64,000 nucleotides of DNA. Source: an uncultured Aureimonas sp. GTDB lineage: Bacteria > Pseudomonadota > Alphaproteobacteria > Rhizobiales > Rhizobiaceae. The stretch covers positions 19,247 through 83,246 of the forward strand of contig NZ_CAJYIU010000287.1 in the NCBI RefSeq assembly GCF_913775355.1. Direction: 5' to 3'. The translations under genes were made by a program, and so were the position numbers. Every line of letters starts with the position of its first letter. The stretch's first letter is position 1. Shown one piece after another: positions 39,079 to 49,058 of the stretch. The notes under the pieces are model-generated. The model ran no database searches. It was not told the DNA's origin and saw nothing but the letters and a program-made list of their open reading frames with translations.

Positions 39079-39912
39079 ATGAAGGGGTTCTGGGCTGGTG
39101 TCATGGGTCTGGCGCTGTTGGCGCCGGCAGGCAGCGTTCTGGCACAGGACGGCGCAGCTGCGCCGGCCGGCGTGCAGGCACCTGCCGCATCCGAACAATC
39201 GCCGGGCGCATCCACGATGCCGGACGTGCCCGCATCCGGTGAAACCGCGGCCGCCGGCCCGGCTGCCGGCGGCTGGGAGGGACCGATCCCGGACGCGCCG
39301 ATCGGCCTTCGCACCCGGCTGTCGGCCGACGCGGTGAGCGCCTGGCTGGCCCAGCCGCGCACCGTCCTCGACCAGAACCCGGACGGCGGACGCAACATGG
39401 CGCAGTACGTGCGTTCGCTCGCCGGCAGCGACAACCGGACGGTCGTCGCGATGGTCTCGCTGGTCAGTCGCCCGGATGTGAACAGCGGGCAGGTCGGCTC
39501 GGCCGCCGAGGGCCTCGCCAGTGCGATGCGCGACGCGGAAAGCGCCGCTCCGAGCTACGCCGCCTACATCCAGTGGGCCGTCGCACAGTCGGGCTCCCCG
39601 CAGCTGATCGCCGCGTTCCAGCGCGCGTCCGGCGCCGAGGAGGACCGCACGGCCTCGATCGGGGCCGGCGGCGGCGGTGCCGGCGGCGGATCGCCCGGCA
39701 GCGGCTCGCTTTCGGGCGCCGGGGCGCCGGGCGTCTCGGGTCCCGTCGGCGGCAGCTCGACGGTTCCGACGTCCAGCGGCGGCCTGGTTTCGCGCGGCGG
39801 CAGCGGCAGCGTGGCCCTCAGCGAAGGCGATCGCCTTCTTGGCGGCACCTCCGGCCGTCTCGTCGTCTGCATCGTGGACGCGAGCACGACGGGTTGCCAG
39901 GACGTCTTTTGA
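39079..39912 (+). CDS. Secreted hypothetical protein with Gly/Ser-rich C-terminus
   Basis: Signal peptide MKGFWAGVMGLALLAPAGSVLAQ; tail GAGGGGAGGGSPGSGSLSG...VVCIVDASTTGCQDVF. Confidence 0.7.
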   Translation: MKGFWAGVMGLALLAPAGSVLAQDGAAAPAGVQAPAASEQSPGASTMPDVPASGETAAAGPAAGGWEGPIPDAPIGLRTRLSADAVSAWLAQPRTVLDQNPDGGRNMAQYVRSLAGSDNRTVVAMVSLVSRPDVNSGQVGSAAEGLASAMRDAESAAPSYAAYIQWAVAQSGSPQLIAAFQRASGAEEDRTASIGAGGGGAGGGSPGSGSLSGAGAPGVSGPVGGSSTVPTSSGGLVSRGGSGSVALSEGDRLLGGTSGRLVVCIVDASTTGCQDVF

Positions 39913-40211
39913 TCGAGTCTCTCAAGATCGGGGCGCGTGCGCCTTGATTTTGACGCGGACTGGCTGAATGCCAGGATCGGTCGATTGAAGCGGGAACAAG
40001 GTGCTCCCGCTTCTCGCATGAACAGCGTGTCGAAGATCATCGGCCCGATGGCGTTCGACCAACGATCCGTCCGGTCCGCGATCCGACGCCAGCCTTCCGA
40101 ACGTCGGCTTGCGTTCGACGACGGCGGGTGCGCACGCCGGGCTGTGGTTCCAGCGCATTCGACGGTGTAGGCCTTCCGAGGGCCTGCGCCGTCGCAATTT
40201 ATCGAGGCGTC

Positions 40212-42488
40212 ATGCTGCATTACCCCGAGATGGCCGCGCACGACACGGCAGCGTCCAAGGCCGGTAAGGGCAGCTCAGGCGAGTTCCTCAACGTCGAGCG
40301 CATCCTGGCCATGGTGCGCCGGCAGATGGGCGTCGTGATCGCCGCGGTCGTTGTGGGCATCGCGGTCGGCCTCGTCTTCCTGATCACGGCCGTTCCGACC
40401 TACACGGCCTCGACCGACATCCTGATCGACAAGGGCCAGTCCAAGCTCGTCGACGAACTCGCCAGCGCCAGCGGCGTGTTCCAGGACGAGGCGGAAATGC
40501 TGAGCCAGGTCGAACTCCTGAAGTCCCAGCAGATCGCCAGCGCGGTGGTCGACCAGCTGAAGCTCGACCAGAACGACGCCTTCCTCGCCGGTTCGCCCTC
40601 GCTGATCCGCACTGCGCGCGCGGCCGTCGGCAAGCTCATCGCGGTCATGCGCCCGGAACTGCCCGTCGAGGAGGCCGACATGGCGGCGCGCAAGCGCGAG
40701 GCGGCGATCGACATCCTCCAGGGCGGTCTCGACGTCCAGCGCGTCGGCCGGACCTATGTGCTGCGTCTGACCTACGAGTCTCCCGATCCGGCGCTCGCCG
40801 CCAATATCGCGACCGCATTCGGCAGCGCCTATCTCGACGACCAGCTGCAGGCGAAATACACAGCGACGCGCCGCGCCAGCACCTGGCTGCAGGACCGCAT
40901 CGCCGAGCTTCGCCAGCAGTCCTACGACGCCGACCTCGCCGTCCAGAAATTCCGCAACGAGAACGGCCTCTTGCAGACGGGCACGGGCCTCGTGTCCCAG
41001 CAGCAGCTCAGCGAGATCAACACCCAGCTGACGGCGGCGCGAGCCCAGACGGCCCAGTCCAAGGCGCAGCTCGACCAGATCGAGCAGATCATCAAGGACG
41101 GGCGCACCGACGCCCTCGTCAACGACGCGCTCGTCAGCACGACGATCAACACGCTGCGGGCCAAGTATCTCGACGCCGCGCGGCGCCAGAGCGAGATCGC
41201 CAGCAAGCTCGGACCGGACCATATCCAAGCCGTGCGCCTACGTGCCGAAATGCAGGAATACGAGCGGCTGATCTTCGGCGAGCTACGTCGCATCGCGGAG
41301 AGCTATCGCAGCACCTACGCCGTTTCGCAGGAGCGCGAGCGCTCGCTGGAGGCGAGCCTGTCGGAGGTGACGGCCGTCAACGCCGACGACAACACGCTGC
41401 AGGTTCGCCTGCGCGAACTGGAGCGCGAGGCGGAAGCCTATCGCGCCCTCTACGACGACTTCCTGCAGCGCTACCAGCAGACGGTGCAGCAGCAGTCCTT
41501 CCCGATCACCGACGCGCGCGTCATCAGCGCGGCGCAGGTCCCCGACAAGCCGAGCGCGCCGCGCACGCCGCTGGTCCTCGCCCTGTTCGCGGTGATGGGC
41601 GCGGCCGCCGGCACCGGCATCGCGGGCTTCCGCGAGTATCGCGAGCGCTTCTTCCGCGTCGGCAGCCAGGTCCGCAGCGAACTCGACATGGAGTTCCTCG
41701 GCTTCCTGCCGATCCTCGACCCGGCGGACGCCAAGTCCGGCGAGCAGAAGGCGACGCCCTCCCAGATCTGGGCGCCCGGCGCGCTGGCGACCCATGTGCG
41801 GCGCCATCCCATGTCGTCGTTCGCCGAGACCCTGCGCAACATCAAGGTGGCGGCCGATCTCGGCATGCCGGACATCCCCTGCAAGGTCATCGGCGTCGTC
41901 TCCTGCGTGCCCGGCGAAGGCAAGTCGTCGGTCGCCGCGAGCTTCGGCAATCTCCTCGCACTTCAGGGCATGCGCACGCTCCTGATCGACGGCGACATCC
42001 GCAATCCGGGCCTGACGCGCAGCCTGCAGCGCAAGCCCGAACTCGGGCTCGTCGAGGTGATGCTCGAGCAGGCCGAGGTCGACGACGTCCTTCTGCGCGA
42101 CGAGCCGACGCCGCTCGCCCTGCTCCCCACCGTGATGCGCAGCCGCGTGACGAACACGAGCGACCTCCTCGCCTCGGCCAGCATGGGCCGGCTTCTCCAG
42201 CGCTTCCGCGGCCAGTTCGACTACATCGTGGTCGATCTCCCCCCCGTCGGACCGGTGGTGGACGCCAAGGCCTTCGCGCAGCGTGTCGATGCCTTCGTAT
42301 TCGTGGTCGAGTGGGGCAAGACCTCGCGCCAGTTGGTGCGCAGCGCGATCGCCAGCAATCCGGTGTTCCAGACCAAGTCTCTCGGCGTCATCCTGAACAA
42401 GGCCGACTCGAAGAAGATGCGGCTCTACCGCTCCTACGGGTCGCCCGAGTACTACGCGTCCCGCTACGAGTCCTACTACCGGGACTGA
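40212..42488 (+). CDS. Exopolysaccharide transport PCP2/BY-kinase (Wzc/ExoP-like)
   Basis: Wzz domain N-terminus, coiled coil, Walker A CVPGEGKSSVAASFGNL, LIDGDIRNPGLTRSL, C-terminal Tyr cluster RLYRSYGSPEYYASRYESYYRD. Confidence 0.95.
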   Translation: MLHYPEMAAHDTAASKAGKGSSGEFLNVERILAMVRRQMGVVIAAVVVGIAVGLVFLITAVPTYTASTDILIDKGQSKLVDELASASGVFQDEAEMLSQVELLKSQQIASAVVDQLKLDQNDAFLAGSPSLIRTARAAVGKLIAVMRPELPVEEADMAARKREAAIDILQGGLDVQRVGRTYVLRLTYESPDPALAANIATAFGSAYLDDQLQAKYTATRRASTWLQDRIAELRQQSYDADLAVQKFRNENGLLQTGTGLVSQQQLSEINTQLTAARAQTAQSKAQLDQIEQIIKDGRTDALVNDALVSTTINTLRAKYLDAARRQSEIASKLGPDHIQAVRLRAEMQEYERLIFGELRRIAESYRSTYAVSQERERSLEASLSEVTAVNADDNTLQVRLRELEREAEAYRALYDDFLQRYQQTVQQQSFPITDARVISAAQVPDKPSAPRTPLVLALFAVMGAAAGTGIAGFREYRERFFRVGSQVRSELDMEFLGFLPILDPADAKSGEQKATPSQIWAPGALATHVRRHPMSSFAETLRNIKVAADLGMPDIPCKVIGVVSCVPGEGKSSVAASFGNLLALQGMRTLLIDGDIRNPGLTRSLQRKPELGLVEVMLEQAEVDDVLLRDEPTPLALLPTVMRSRVTNTSDLLASASMGRLLQRFRGQFDYIVVDLPPVGPVVDAKAFAQRVDAFVFVVEWGKTSRQLVRSAIASNPVFQTKSLGVILNKADSKKMRLYRSYGSPEYYASRYESYYRD

Positions 42489-42491
42489 CCG

Positions 42492-43262
42492 ATGCAGCGA
42501 CGTCGCGCCGATCCGTTGGCATGCCTGGCGGCGTTGGTGGTGATCGTGGCCAGCGGCTATGCGCTCGTCGGCGCCGTCTCGGCGGAGCCCTGGGTGCGGT
42601 ACGCGCTGCGGCTGGAGACCGCAATTGAGCCCGTCGCCTTGTCCGACACGCTGAGGATGAGGCTGGCGGACGAACTCGCCCGCGGAACCGGCGCATCCTG
42701 CGACTTCGATCTGCCGGAGGGACACGTCACCGTGGCGATGGACCTCCTGCGCAGGAGTCTCGCCGACGGGCCGGACGAGCGCGCCGAGGCCGAGCGCGTC
42801 GCCCGCCGGACCGTCGGCAACGCGATCGGCTGCAACGCGGCCGACGGCAACCTCTGGTATCTCCTCGCCCTCCTCGAGGACCGGGCGGGCGCCGACCGCC
42901 GCAGAATCCAGGAACTCGTCCTTCTTTCCGCCGCTCTGTCGCCCTACGAGGCCGACACGCTGGCCAAACGAGGGCTTCTCGTGGCGTGGCAGTTGTCGCG
43001 CGACAGGATCGCCCCCCCGCTCGACGTCCAGGCGGATCTCCGCCGGGCGGTCGCAACCGCCAAGGTCGAGCCGGCGGCGCAGATCCTCGCGTCGCTCCGC
43101 GCGTCCGGGCACGAAGCGCTCGCCGAGGATCTCGTCGCGGGTCTGCCGGAAGAGCGTCTGGAGGCCCTGCAGTCGGGCACGAGCTGGCGGCGCTCGACCT
43201 TTGGTCGGGCCGAGAACTATCGGCGTTTCGAATACCGCCCCTTCGGCGGATCGGATCGCTGA
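42492..43262 (+). CDS. Membrane-anchored hypothetical protein in EPS operon
   Basis: N-terminal TM LACLAALVVIVASGYALVGAV and alpha-helical periplasmic part; starts 3 nt after the Wzc stop. Confidence 0.75.
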   Translation: MQRRRADPLACLAALVVIVASGYALVGAVSAEPWVRYALRLETAIEPVALSDTLRMRLADELARGTGASCDFDLPEGHVTVAMDLLRRSLADGPDERAEAERVARRTVGNAIGCNAADGNLWYLLALLEDRAGADRRRIQELVLLSAALSPYEADTLAKRGLLVAWQLSRDRIAPPLDVQADLRRAVATAKVEPAAQILASLRASGHEALAEDLVAGLPEERLEALQSGTSWRRSTFGRAENYRRFEYRPFGGSDR

Positions 43263-43424
43263 CGTCAGGCGGACGGGCCGGGTCACGCCGGGCCGACGAG
43301 TGACTCCGATGTCGACGATCGGCTTGGGTTCATTCGGGAAATCGAAAGCGTGGCCGGTGTAGGGTCGAATGGTTCGCGGCGGTTCCGATCGAGGGAACGG
43401 CGGGCTTCGAACGAGGTAGGGCGC

Positions 43425-45209
43425 ATGACGGAAGCATTCGGAACCACGCGGCGTCTCGGCCCCGAGCGCGAGCTCTTCAAGGCGGTCGCTGCCTGCCGCG
43501 GCGCCTTCATCGGCATCGCGATCCTCAGCCTCGTCCTGAACATCCTCTTCCTGACCGGCTCCTTCTACATGCTGGAGGTCTACGACCGCGTGCTGCCGAG
43601 CGGCAGCGTGCCGACCCTCGTCGGTCTCGCGATCATCGTCACCGCCCTCTACCTCTTCCAGGGCGTCATCGACATCATCCGCGGCCGTCTTCTCGCCCGC
43701 GTCGGCACGGCGGTCGACGCCCGGATCAACGAGCGAACCCTTCAGGCGATCACGCGGCTGCCACTTCTCACGTCGGGCATCGACAGCACCCAGCCGGCGC
43801 GCGATCTCGACACGATCCGCGGGTTTCTCGCGAGCCCCGGCCCGACGGCCGTGTTCGATCTGCCCTGGATCCCGTTCTATCTCGTGATCTGCTTCGCCTT
43901 CCATCCGGCGATCGGCTGGGCGGCCACGATCGGCGGCCTCGTTCTCGTCGCGATCGCACTCTGCACCGAAATCTTCTCGCGCAAGCTGGTCGAGAACACC
44001 TATGTCCTCGGCCGCCAGCGCAACACCCTGTCCGAGACGTTCCGGCGCAATGCCGAGGTGCTGCGCGCCATGGGCATGGAGGCGCGGCTCGGACAGACCT
44101 GGACCGGCATCAACGACCAGCTGGCGACCGCGCAGCAGAAGAGCGCCGACCTGACCGCCGGACTCGGCGCGATCTCCAAGGTCACGCGCATGATGCTCCA
44201 GTCCGCCGTCCTCACCGTCGGCGCCTACCTCGTGATCAACGGTCTGGCGACAGGCGGCATCATCATCGCGAGCTCGATCCTCAGCGCGCGGGCCCTCGCG
44301 CCGATCGAACTCGCCATCGGCCAGTGGCGCTCCTTCATTTCGGCCCGCACGAGCTGGCAGCGCCTGTCGAACATCCTCTCGCACATCCCGGTGCCGGCCG
44401 AACCCCTCGACCTTCCCGCCCCGACCCGCCAGCTGTCGGTGGAAAACCTCACCGTCGCACCGCCGGCGAGCCGCATGCCGATCGTGCGCGATGCGAGCTT
44501 CCGGGCGCGGGCCGGCGACGGCATCGGCATCATCGGGCAGAGCGCGTCCGGCAAGTCGAGCCTCGTTCGGGCGATCGTCGGCGCCTGGACGCCGCTGCAC
44601 GGCGCCATCCGCCTCGACGGCGCCTCGATCGATCAGTGGTCGCCGGACCGCCTCGGCGTCCATATCGGCTATTTGCCCCAGGAGCTGCAGCTCTTTCCCG
44701 GCACCGTCGCGCAGAACATCGCCCGTTTCGACGCGACCGCGACCTCCGACGAGATCATCGAGGCGGCAACCGCCGCCGGCGTCCACGAGATGATCGTCCG
44801 CCTGCCCGACGGCTACGAGACGACCACGGGCGAGAACGGCCTCGGTCTCTCCGTCGGCCAGCGCCAGCGGATCGGGCTCGCCCGCGCCCTGTTCCGCAAG
44901 CCCTTCCTCGTCATCCTCGACGAGCCGAACTCGAACCTCGATGCCGAGGGCGAGGCCGCCCTCACCAACGCGCTGGCCGGCGTGCGGCTGCGCGGCGGCA
45001 TCGTGATCGTCGTCGCGCATCGTCCGAGCGCACTCGTCGCGATGAACCTTGTCCTGATGATGGCGAACGGGCGCATCCAGGCGTTCGGCGACAAGGACGA
45101 CATCCTGGGCCGCGTCCTCTCGCCCGTGCCGGCCGCGCCCGCGGTCGCCGACGAGCGGCCGGCGGCCCAGCAGCAGATCCGGCAGAACCCGCAGGCGGAG
45201 TCCGCATGA
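43425..45209 (+). CDS. Type I secretion system permease/ATPase (PrtD/PrsD-like ABC transporter)
   Basis: Walker A GIIGQSASGKSSL, signature GLGLSVGQRQRIGLARAL, Walker B FLVILDEPNSNLD; N-terminal FLTGSFYMLEVYDRVLPSGSVPTLVGL. Confidence 0.95.
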   Translation: MTEAFGTTRRLGPERELFKAVAACRGAFIGIAILSLVLNILFLTGSFYMLEVYDRVLPSGSVPTLVGLAIIVTALYLFQGVIDIIRGRLLARVGTAVDARINERTLQAITRLPLLTSGIDSTQPARDLDTIRGFLASPGPTAVFDLPWIPFYLVICFAFHPAIGWAATIGGLVLVAIALCTEIFSRKLVENTYVLGRQRNTLSETFRRNAEVLRAMGMEARLGQTWTGINDQLATAQQKSADLTAGLGAISKVTRMMLQSAVLTVGAYLVINGLATGGIIIASSILSARALAPIELAIGQWRSFISARTSWQRLSNILSHIPVPAEPLDLPAPTRQLSVENLTVAPPASRMPIVRDASFRARAGDGIGIIGQSASGKSSLVRAIVGAWTPLHGAIRLDGASIDQWSPDRLGVHIGYLPQELQLFPGTVAQNIARFDATATSDEIIEAATAAGVHEMIVRLPDGYETTTGENGLGLSVGQRQRIGLARALFRKPFLVILDEPNSNLDAEGEAALTNALAGVRLRGGIVIVVAHRPSALVAMNLVLMMANGRIQAFGDKDDILGRVLSPVPAAPAVADERPAAQQQIRQNPQAESA

Positions 45210-46516
45210 GCCAGCTCCTTTCCCAGACCACCCAGCGTTCGATCCGGCGCCACCTGACGGTCGGCATCGCCCTTGTGGCGCTGCTCGGCGGCGTCGTGGG
45301 CGGCTGGGCCGCCAACGTTTCCCTGTCGGGCGCGGTGATCGCGCACGGGACGCTCGTCGTCGATACCGCGATCAAGCAGGCTCAGCATCCGCTCGGCGGC
45401 GTCGTCGAGACACTGGCGGTGCGCGAGGGCGACCAGGTCTCCGCCGGCCAGCTCCTCGTGCGCCTCGACGCGACGCAGGCCCGCACGACCCTCCAGATCG
45501 TCGTCAAGCGCCTCGACGAGGCGCTCGCCCGCAAGGCCCGCGCCGAGGCCGAACAGGCCTCGCGCCCGACCATCACGGTGCCGCCGGAGCTTGCCGACCG
45601 CCGCGACACGCCCGACGTACGGGAAGCGCTGGCGGGCGAGGAGACGATGTTCGAACTTCGCCGCGCCGCGCGCGAAGGCCAGCAGACCCAGTTGCGCGGA
45701 CGGATCGACGAGCTCGAGGGGACCATCGCCGGCCTCACCGAGCAGGTCGCCTCCAAGGACGACCAGCTGAACCTTATCGACGAGGAACTCGGCAACGTCG
45801 TCTCCCTCGTGCAGAAGAAGCTCGTCACCGCGACCCGCGCGACGACGCTGAAGCGCGAGCGCGCCGAGACGCTCGGCGAGCGGGGCCAGCTGACCACCAC
45901 GATCGCCGAGGCGAAGGGCAAGATCGCCGCCGCCAAGCTGCAGATCACGCAGGTCGATCACGACGCGCGCGAGACCGCCTCGCGCGAGATTCAGGAAGCC
46001 CGTGCGCAAATCGCCGAATACGTCGAGCGCAAGACCGCGGCCGAGGACGAGCTTCGCCGCATCGAGATCCGCGCGCCCCAGAGCGGTGTCGTGCACAAGC
46101 TGATGGTCCACACGGTCGGCGGCGTCATCCGACCCGGCGAGACGATCATGGACATCGTGCCGCTCGAGGAGAAGCTCAGCGTCGAGATCCAGGTCCTGCC
46201 GAAGGACATCAACGACGTCCATGTCGGGCAGAGCGCCAAGCTGCGGTTCTCCGGGATCAACCAGCGCACCACACCCGAGATCAGCGGCACCGTGACGCGT
46301 GTCGCCGCCGATGTCGCGGAGGACAGGCGGACGGGGCTTCCCTACTACTCCGCGCGGATCGAGGTCACGCCGGAGGAGATGGCCAAGCTCACCGGCCTGC
46401 GCCCCGTGCCGGGCATGCCGGTCGAGGCCTTCATCCAGACCGGCGAGCGCACGGCGCTCTCCTATTTCGTCCAGCCGCTGTCCGATCAGGTGTCGCGCGC
46501 CTTCCGCGAACGCTGA
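45206..46516 (+). CDS. HlyD-family type I secretion periplasmic adaptor
   Basis: SGAVIAHGTLVVDTAIKQAQHPLGGVVETLAVREGDQVSAGQLLVRLD...APQSGVVHKLMVHTVGGVIRPGETIMDIVP; 4 bp overlap with the ABC gene. Confidence 0.95.
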   Translation: MSQLLSQTTQRSIRRHLTVGIALVALLGGVVGGWAANVSLSGAVIAHGTLVVDTAIKQAQHPLGGVVETLAVREGDQVSAGQLLVRLDATQARTTLQIVVKRLDEALARKARAEAEQASRPTITVPPELADRRDTPDVREALAGEETMFELRRAAREGQQTQLRGRIDELEGTIAGLTEQVASKDDQLNLIDEELGNVVSLVQKKLVTATRATTLKRERAETLGERGQLTTTIAEAKGKIAAAKLQITQVDHDARETASREIQEARAQIAEYVERKTAAEDELRRIEIRAPQSGVVHKLMVHTVGGVIRPGETIMDIVPLEEKLSVEIQVLPKDINDVHVGQSAKLRFSGINQRTTPEISGTVTRVAADVAEDRRTGLPYYSARIEVTPEEMAKLTGLRPVPGMPVEAFIQTGERTALSYFVQPLSDQVSRAFRER

Positions 46517-46720
46517 AGCAGGGCCCCGATCTTGCCCCCCGCGCTCGTCCGCGAGCGCGGGGAAGCGACTCACCGGAAGCCTGGTTCTACCTGCGGGCGC
46601 TTCAAGTGTCGCGCAAATGCAACCGTCAGAGATTCTACGGTCATTAACCTTCCTTCTCTATAGGATGTCGCGCCGCGCCGATTTATGGTTCGCAGCCCAA
46701 GGCCTCGTGTCCGCGGATAG

Positions 46721-47935
46721 GTGTTCGATTTGTATAGATCCAAGACGATCGGTCTGACATTCAGCCTCATGGGCGCCTTCGCATCCGCCGGCTGCACGAC
46801 CCTGCCCCGCTCGGGACCGGACGACCAGCGCATCCGCGACGAGGCGACGATCTACTTCGCCGCCGACAAGAAGAAGCCGCTGACCGACTACGTCCTGGTG
46901 GATCTGACGGAAACGGTCCTCGGTTATTTCCCGATGCACGCGCAGAGCCTCTCGAAGGGCTTCGGTCCAAGCCGCCGCGGCGCGCCTGAACTGCCGCTCG
47001 GCAAGGGCGACACGATCCAAATCACCCTGTTCGAATCGTCGGCAGGCGGTCTCTTCATTCCGGCCGAAGCCGGCAGCCGGCCCGGCAACTTCATCACGCT
47101 GCCGCCGCAGACCATCGACACGACCGGGCGCATCTCGGTGCCCTATGCCGGCACGATCACCGTCTCCGGCCGCACGCCGGGCCAGGTGCAGGCCGAGATC
47201 GAGGACCGCCTATCCAACCGGGCGATCGAGCCGCAGGCGATCATCAACCTCATCGAGAAGCGCTCGAGCCAGGTGTCCGTCCTCGGCGACGTGAACGCGG
47301 CCGCGCGGGTCAGCCTCAGCGATGCCGGCGAGCGCGTTCTCGACGTCATCTCGCGCGCGGGCGGCATCAGCGCGCCGGCCGAGGAGACCAGCGTCACGCT
47401 GCAGCGCGGTGGAACGTCGGCGACCGTGCCGTTCAACCAGCTCGTCACCTCGCCCAGCGACAACATCTTCGTCTACCCGAACGACACGATCTACGTGAAC
47501 CGCGAGCGCCGGACGTATCTCGCCTTCGGCGCGTCGGGCCTCAACGGGTCGATCGACTTCGAGGATGCCAACCTCAGCTGGGCGGAGGGCGTCGGAAAGG
47601 CGGGCGGTCTCCTCGATTCGCGCGCCGACCCCGGCCAGGTCTTCCTCTACCGCATGGTCGATGCCGAGACGCTCACCCGCATGGGCTTCCCGGTCGCCGG
47701 CAAGACCGGCGTGACCTTCCCGGTGATCTTCCGCGCGAACCTGCGCGATCCGTCGATGCTGTTCCTCGCTCAGCAGTTCCCGATGAAGGACAAGGACATC
47801 ATCTACGTGTCGAACTCCGACTCGGTCGAGGTGGTGAAGTTCCTGGACATCATCAACGCCGCCACCAGCGGCGTCAGCGGACCGCTCGTGGACGCCGCAT
47901 CCGTGCGGACCTCGACCCGGCTGATCACGCGCTGA
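46721..47935 (+). CDS. Polysaccharide export outer-membrane lipoprotein (Wza-like)
   Basis: Lipobox ASAGC; LPLGKGDTIQITLFESSAGG..., TIDTTGRISVPYAGTITVSGRTPGQVQAEIEDRL, SLBB-type repeats; GTG start. Confidence 0.92.
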   Translation: MFDLYRSKTIGLTFSLMGAFASAGCTTLPRSGPDDQRIRDEATIYFAADKKKPLTDYVLVDLTETVLGYFPMHAQSLSKGFGPSRRGAPELPLGKGDTIQITLFESSAGGLFIPAEAGSRPGNFITLPPQTIDTTGRISVPYAGTITVSGRTPGQVQAEIEDRLSNRAIEPQAIINLIEKRSSQVSVLGDVNAAARVSLSDAGERVLDVISRAGGISAPAEETSVTLQRGGTSATVPFNQLVTSPSDNIFVYPNDTIYVNRERRTYLAFGASGLNGSIDFEDANLSWAEGVGKAGGLLDSRADPGQVFLYRMVDAETLTRMGFPVAGKTGVTFPVIFRANLRDPSMLFLAQQFPMKDKDIIYVSNSDSVEVVKFLDIINAATSGVSGPLVDAASVRTSTRLITR

Positions 47936-48170
47936 TCCCGGGCCGCCGGGCACTGGGGTGCCCGGCCTTCCCTCTCCGCCTGCCGGTCGGCGATCGCGCC
48001 GAAGCGCGTCCTGCCGGATCGGCCGGGCGGGCAACTTTGCCGCGGGCGGGGAACCCGTCGCATCGTCCGACCTTTCAGCATGGCATGGGTGTCTCGAATC
48101 GGTTCGGTGAGCCGGCCGGACGCTGACGGAAGGCGCCCACCATCAGCGCTGGATCGGGATCGTTTGCGGC

Positions 48171-48980
48171 ATGGGGCTCGGCTCCTTCACACAGATGCTG
48201 AAAGACCGCCTGCCGCGCCGGGCGCCGCGCCTCGCCGGCACCGGGCGGGCGCCGCGCCGTCGCCTCGACATCGCCGTCGACCCCATCGTCACCTATGCGA
48301 TCGGGGACATCCACGGCTGCATCGACAAGTTGCGGCGGCTCGAACGGCGGATCGTCGACGACGCGGCCGCGATCGAACGCTCCAAGCTTCTCGTCTTTCT
48401 CGGCGACTATCTCGATCGCGGCACCGGCTCGGCGGCGGTGATCGAGCACCTGATGGCGCCGCCCCCGGAGGGCTTCAGCCGGATCTGCCTGTGCGGCAAT
48501 CACGAGGAAGCGCTGATCGACGTCCTCGACGGCCGGCGGACGCTCGACGACTGGCTGCGTCTCGGCGGCGAGCGCACCTTGATGTCCTACGGCTACGACG
48601 TCGCCTACATGGCCAAACGTCGGCGCACGGAGGGCGATGCGGCGGCCATCGTCGAGGCGCTGCCGGCCTCGCATATCGAGTTCCTGCGCCAGTTGCCGGT
48701 GACGCTGTCGACGCCGTCCTATCTCTTCGTCCACGCCGGCGTCCGCCCCGGGATCGAGCTTTCGCAGCAGCGCGACGAGGACCTATTGTGGATACGCGAG
48801 CCCTTCCTGTCGCGCGGGCCGGGCATCCCGGGCCGCCTCGTCGTGCACGGTCATACCCCCGCGGCAGCCCCCATCGTGCAGGATCAACGCGTCGGCGTGG
48901 ATACGGGCGCCTATGCCGGCGGTCCGCTGACCGCCGTTCGCCTGGCCGACGCGACCGTCACCTTTCTCGACGATCGCTGA
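48171..48980 (+). CDS. Calcineurin-like/PPP metallophosphatase
   Basis: YAIGDIHGCIDKL, FLGDYLDRGTGSAAVIEHL, CLCGNHEEALIDVL, VVHGHTPAAAP. Confidence 0.93.
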   Translation: MGLGSFTQMLKDRLPRRAPRLAGTGRAPRRRLDIAVDPIVTYAIGDIHGCIDKLRRLERRIVDDAAAIERSKLLVFLGDYLDRGTGSAAVIEHLMAPPPEGFSRICLCGNHEEALIDVLDGRRTLDDWLRLGGERTLMSYGYDVAYMAKRRRTEGDAAAIVEALPASHIEFLRQLPVTLSTPSYLFVHAGVRPGIELSQQRDEDLLWIREPFLSRGPGIPGRLVVHGHTPAAAPIVQDQRVGVDTGAYAGGPLTAVRLADATVTFLDDR

Positions 48981-49058
48981 GGCGATACGATGAGCAGGCG
49001 GATCTCGTCGGCACTACATGAAAGTCACGACGAGCGCATCGCAGGGAGAGCACCCAGC

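Noticed and set aside
41283-45020. 1245 aa minus-strand ORF opposite Wzc and T1SS ABC genes
   Set aside because: Compositionally biased with no motifs, entirely antisense to well-supported genes.
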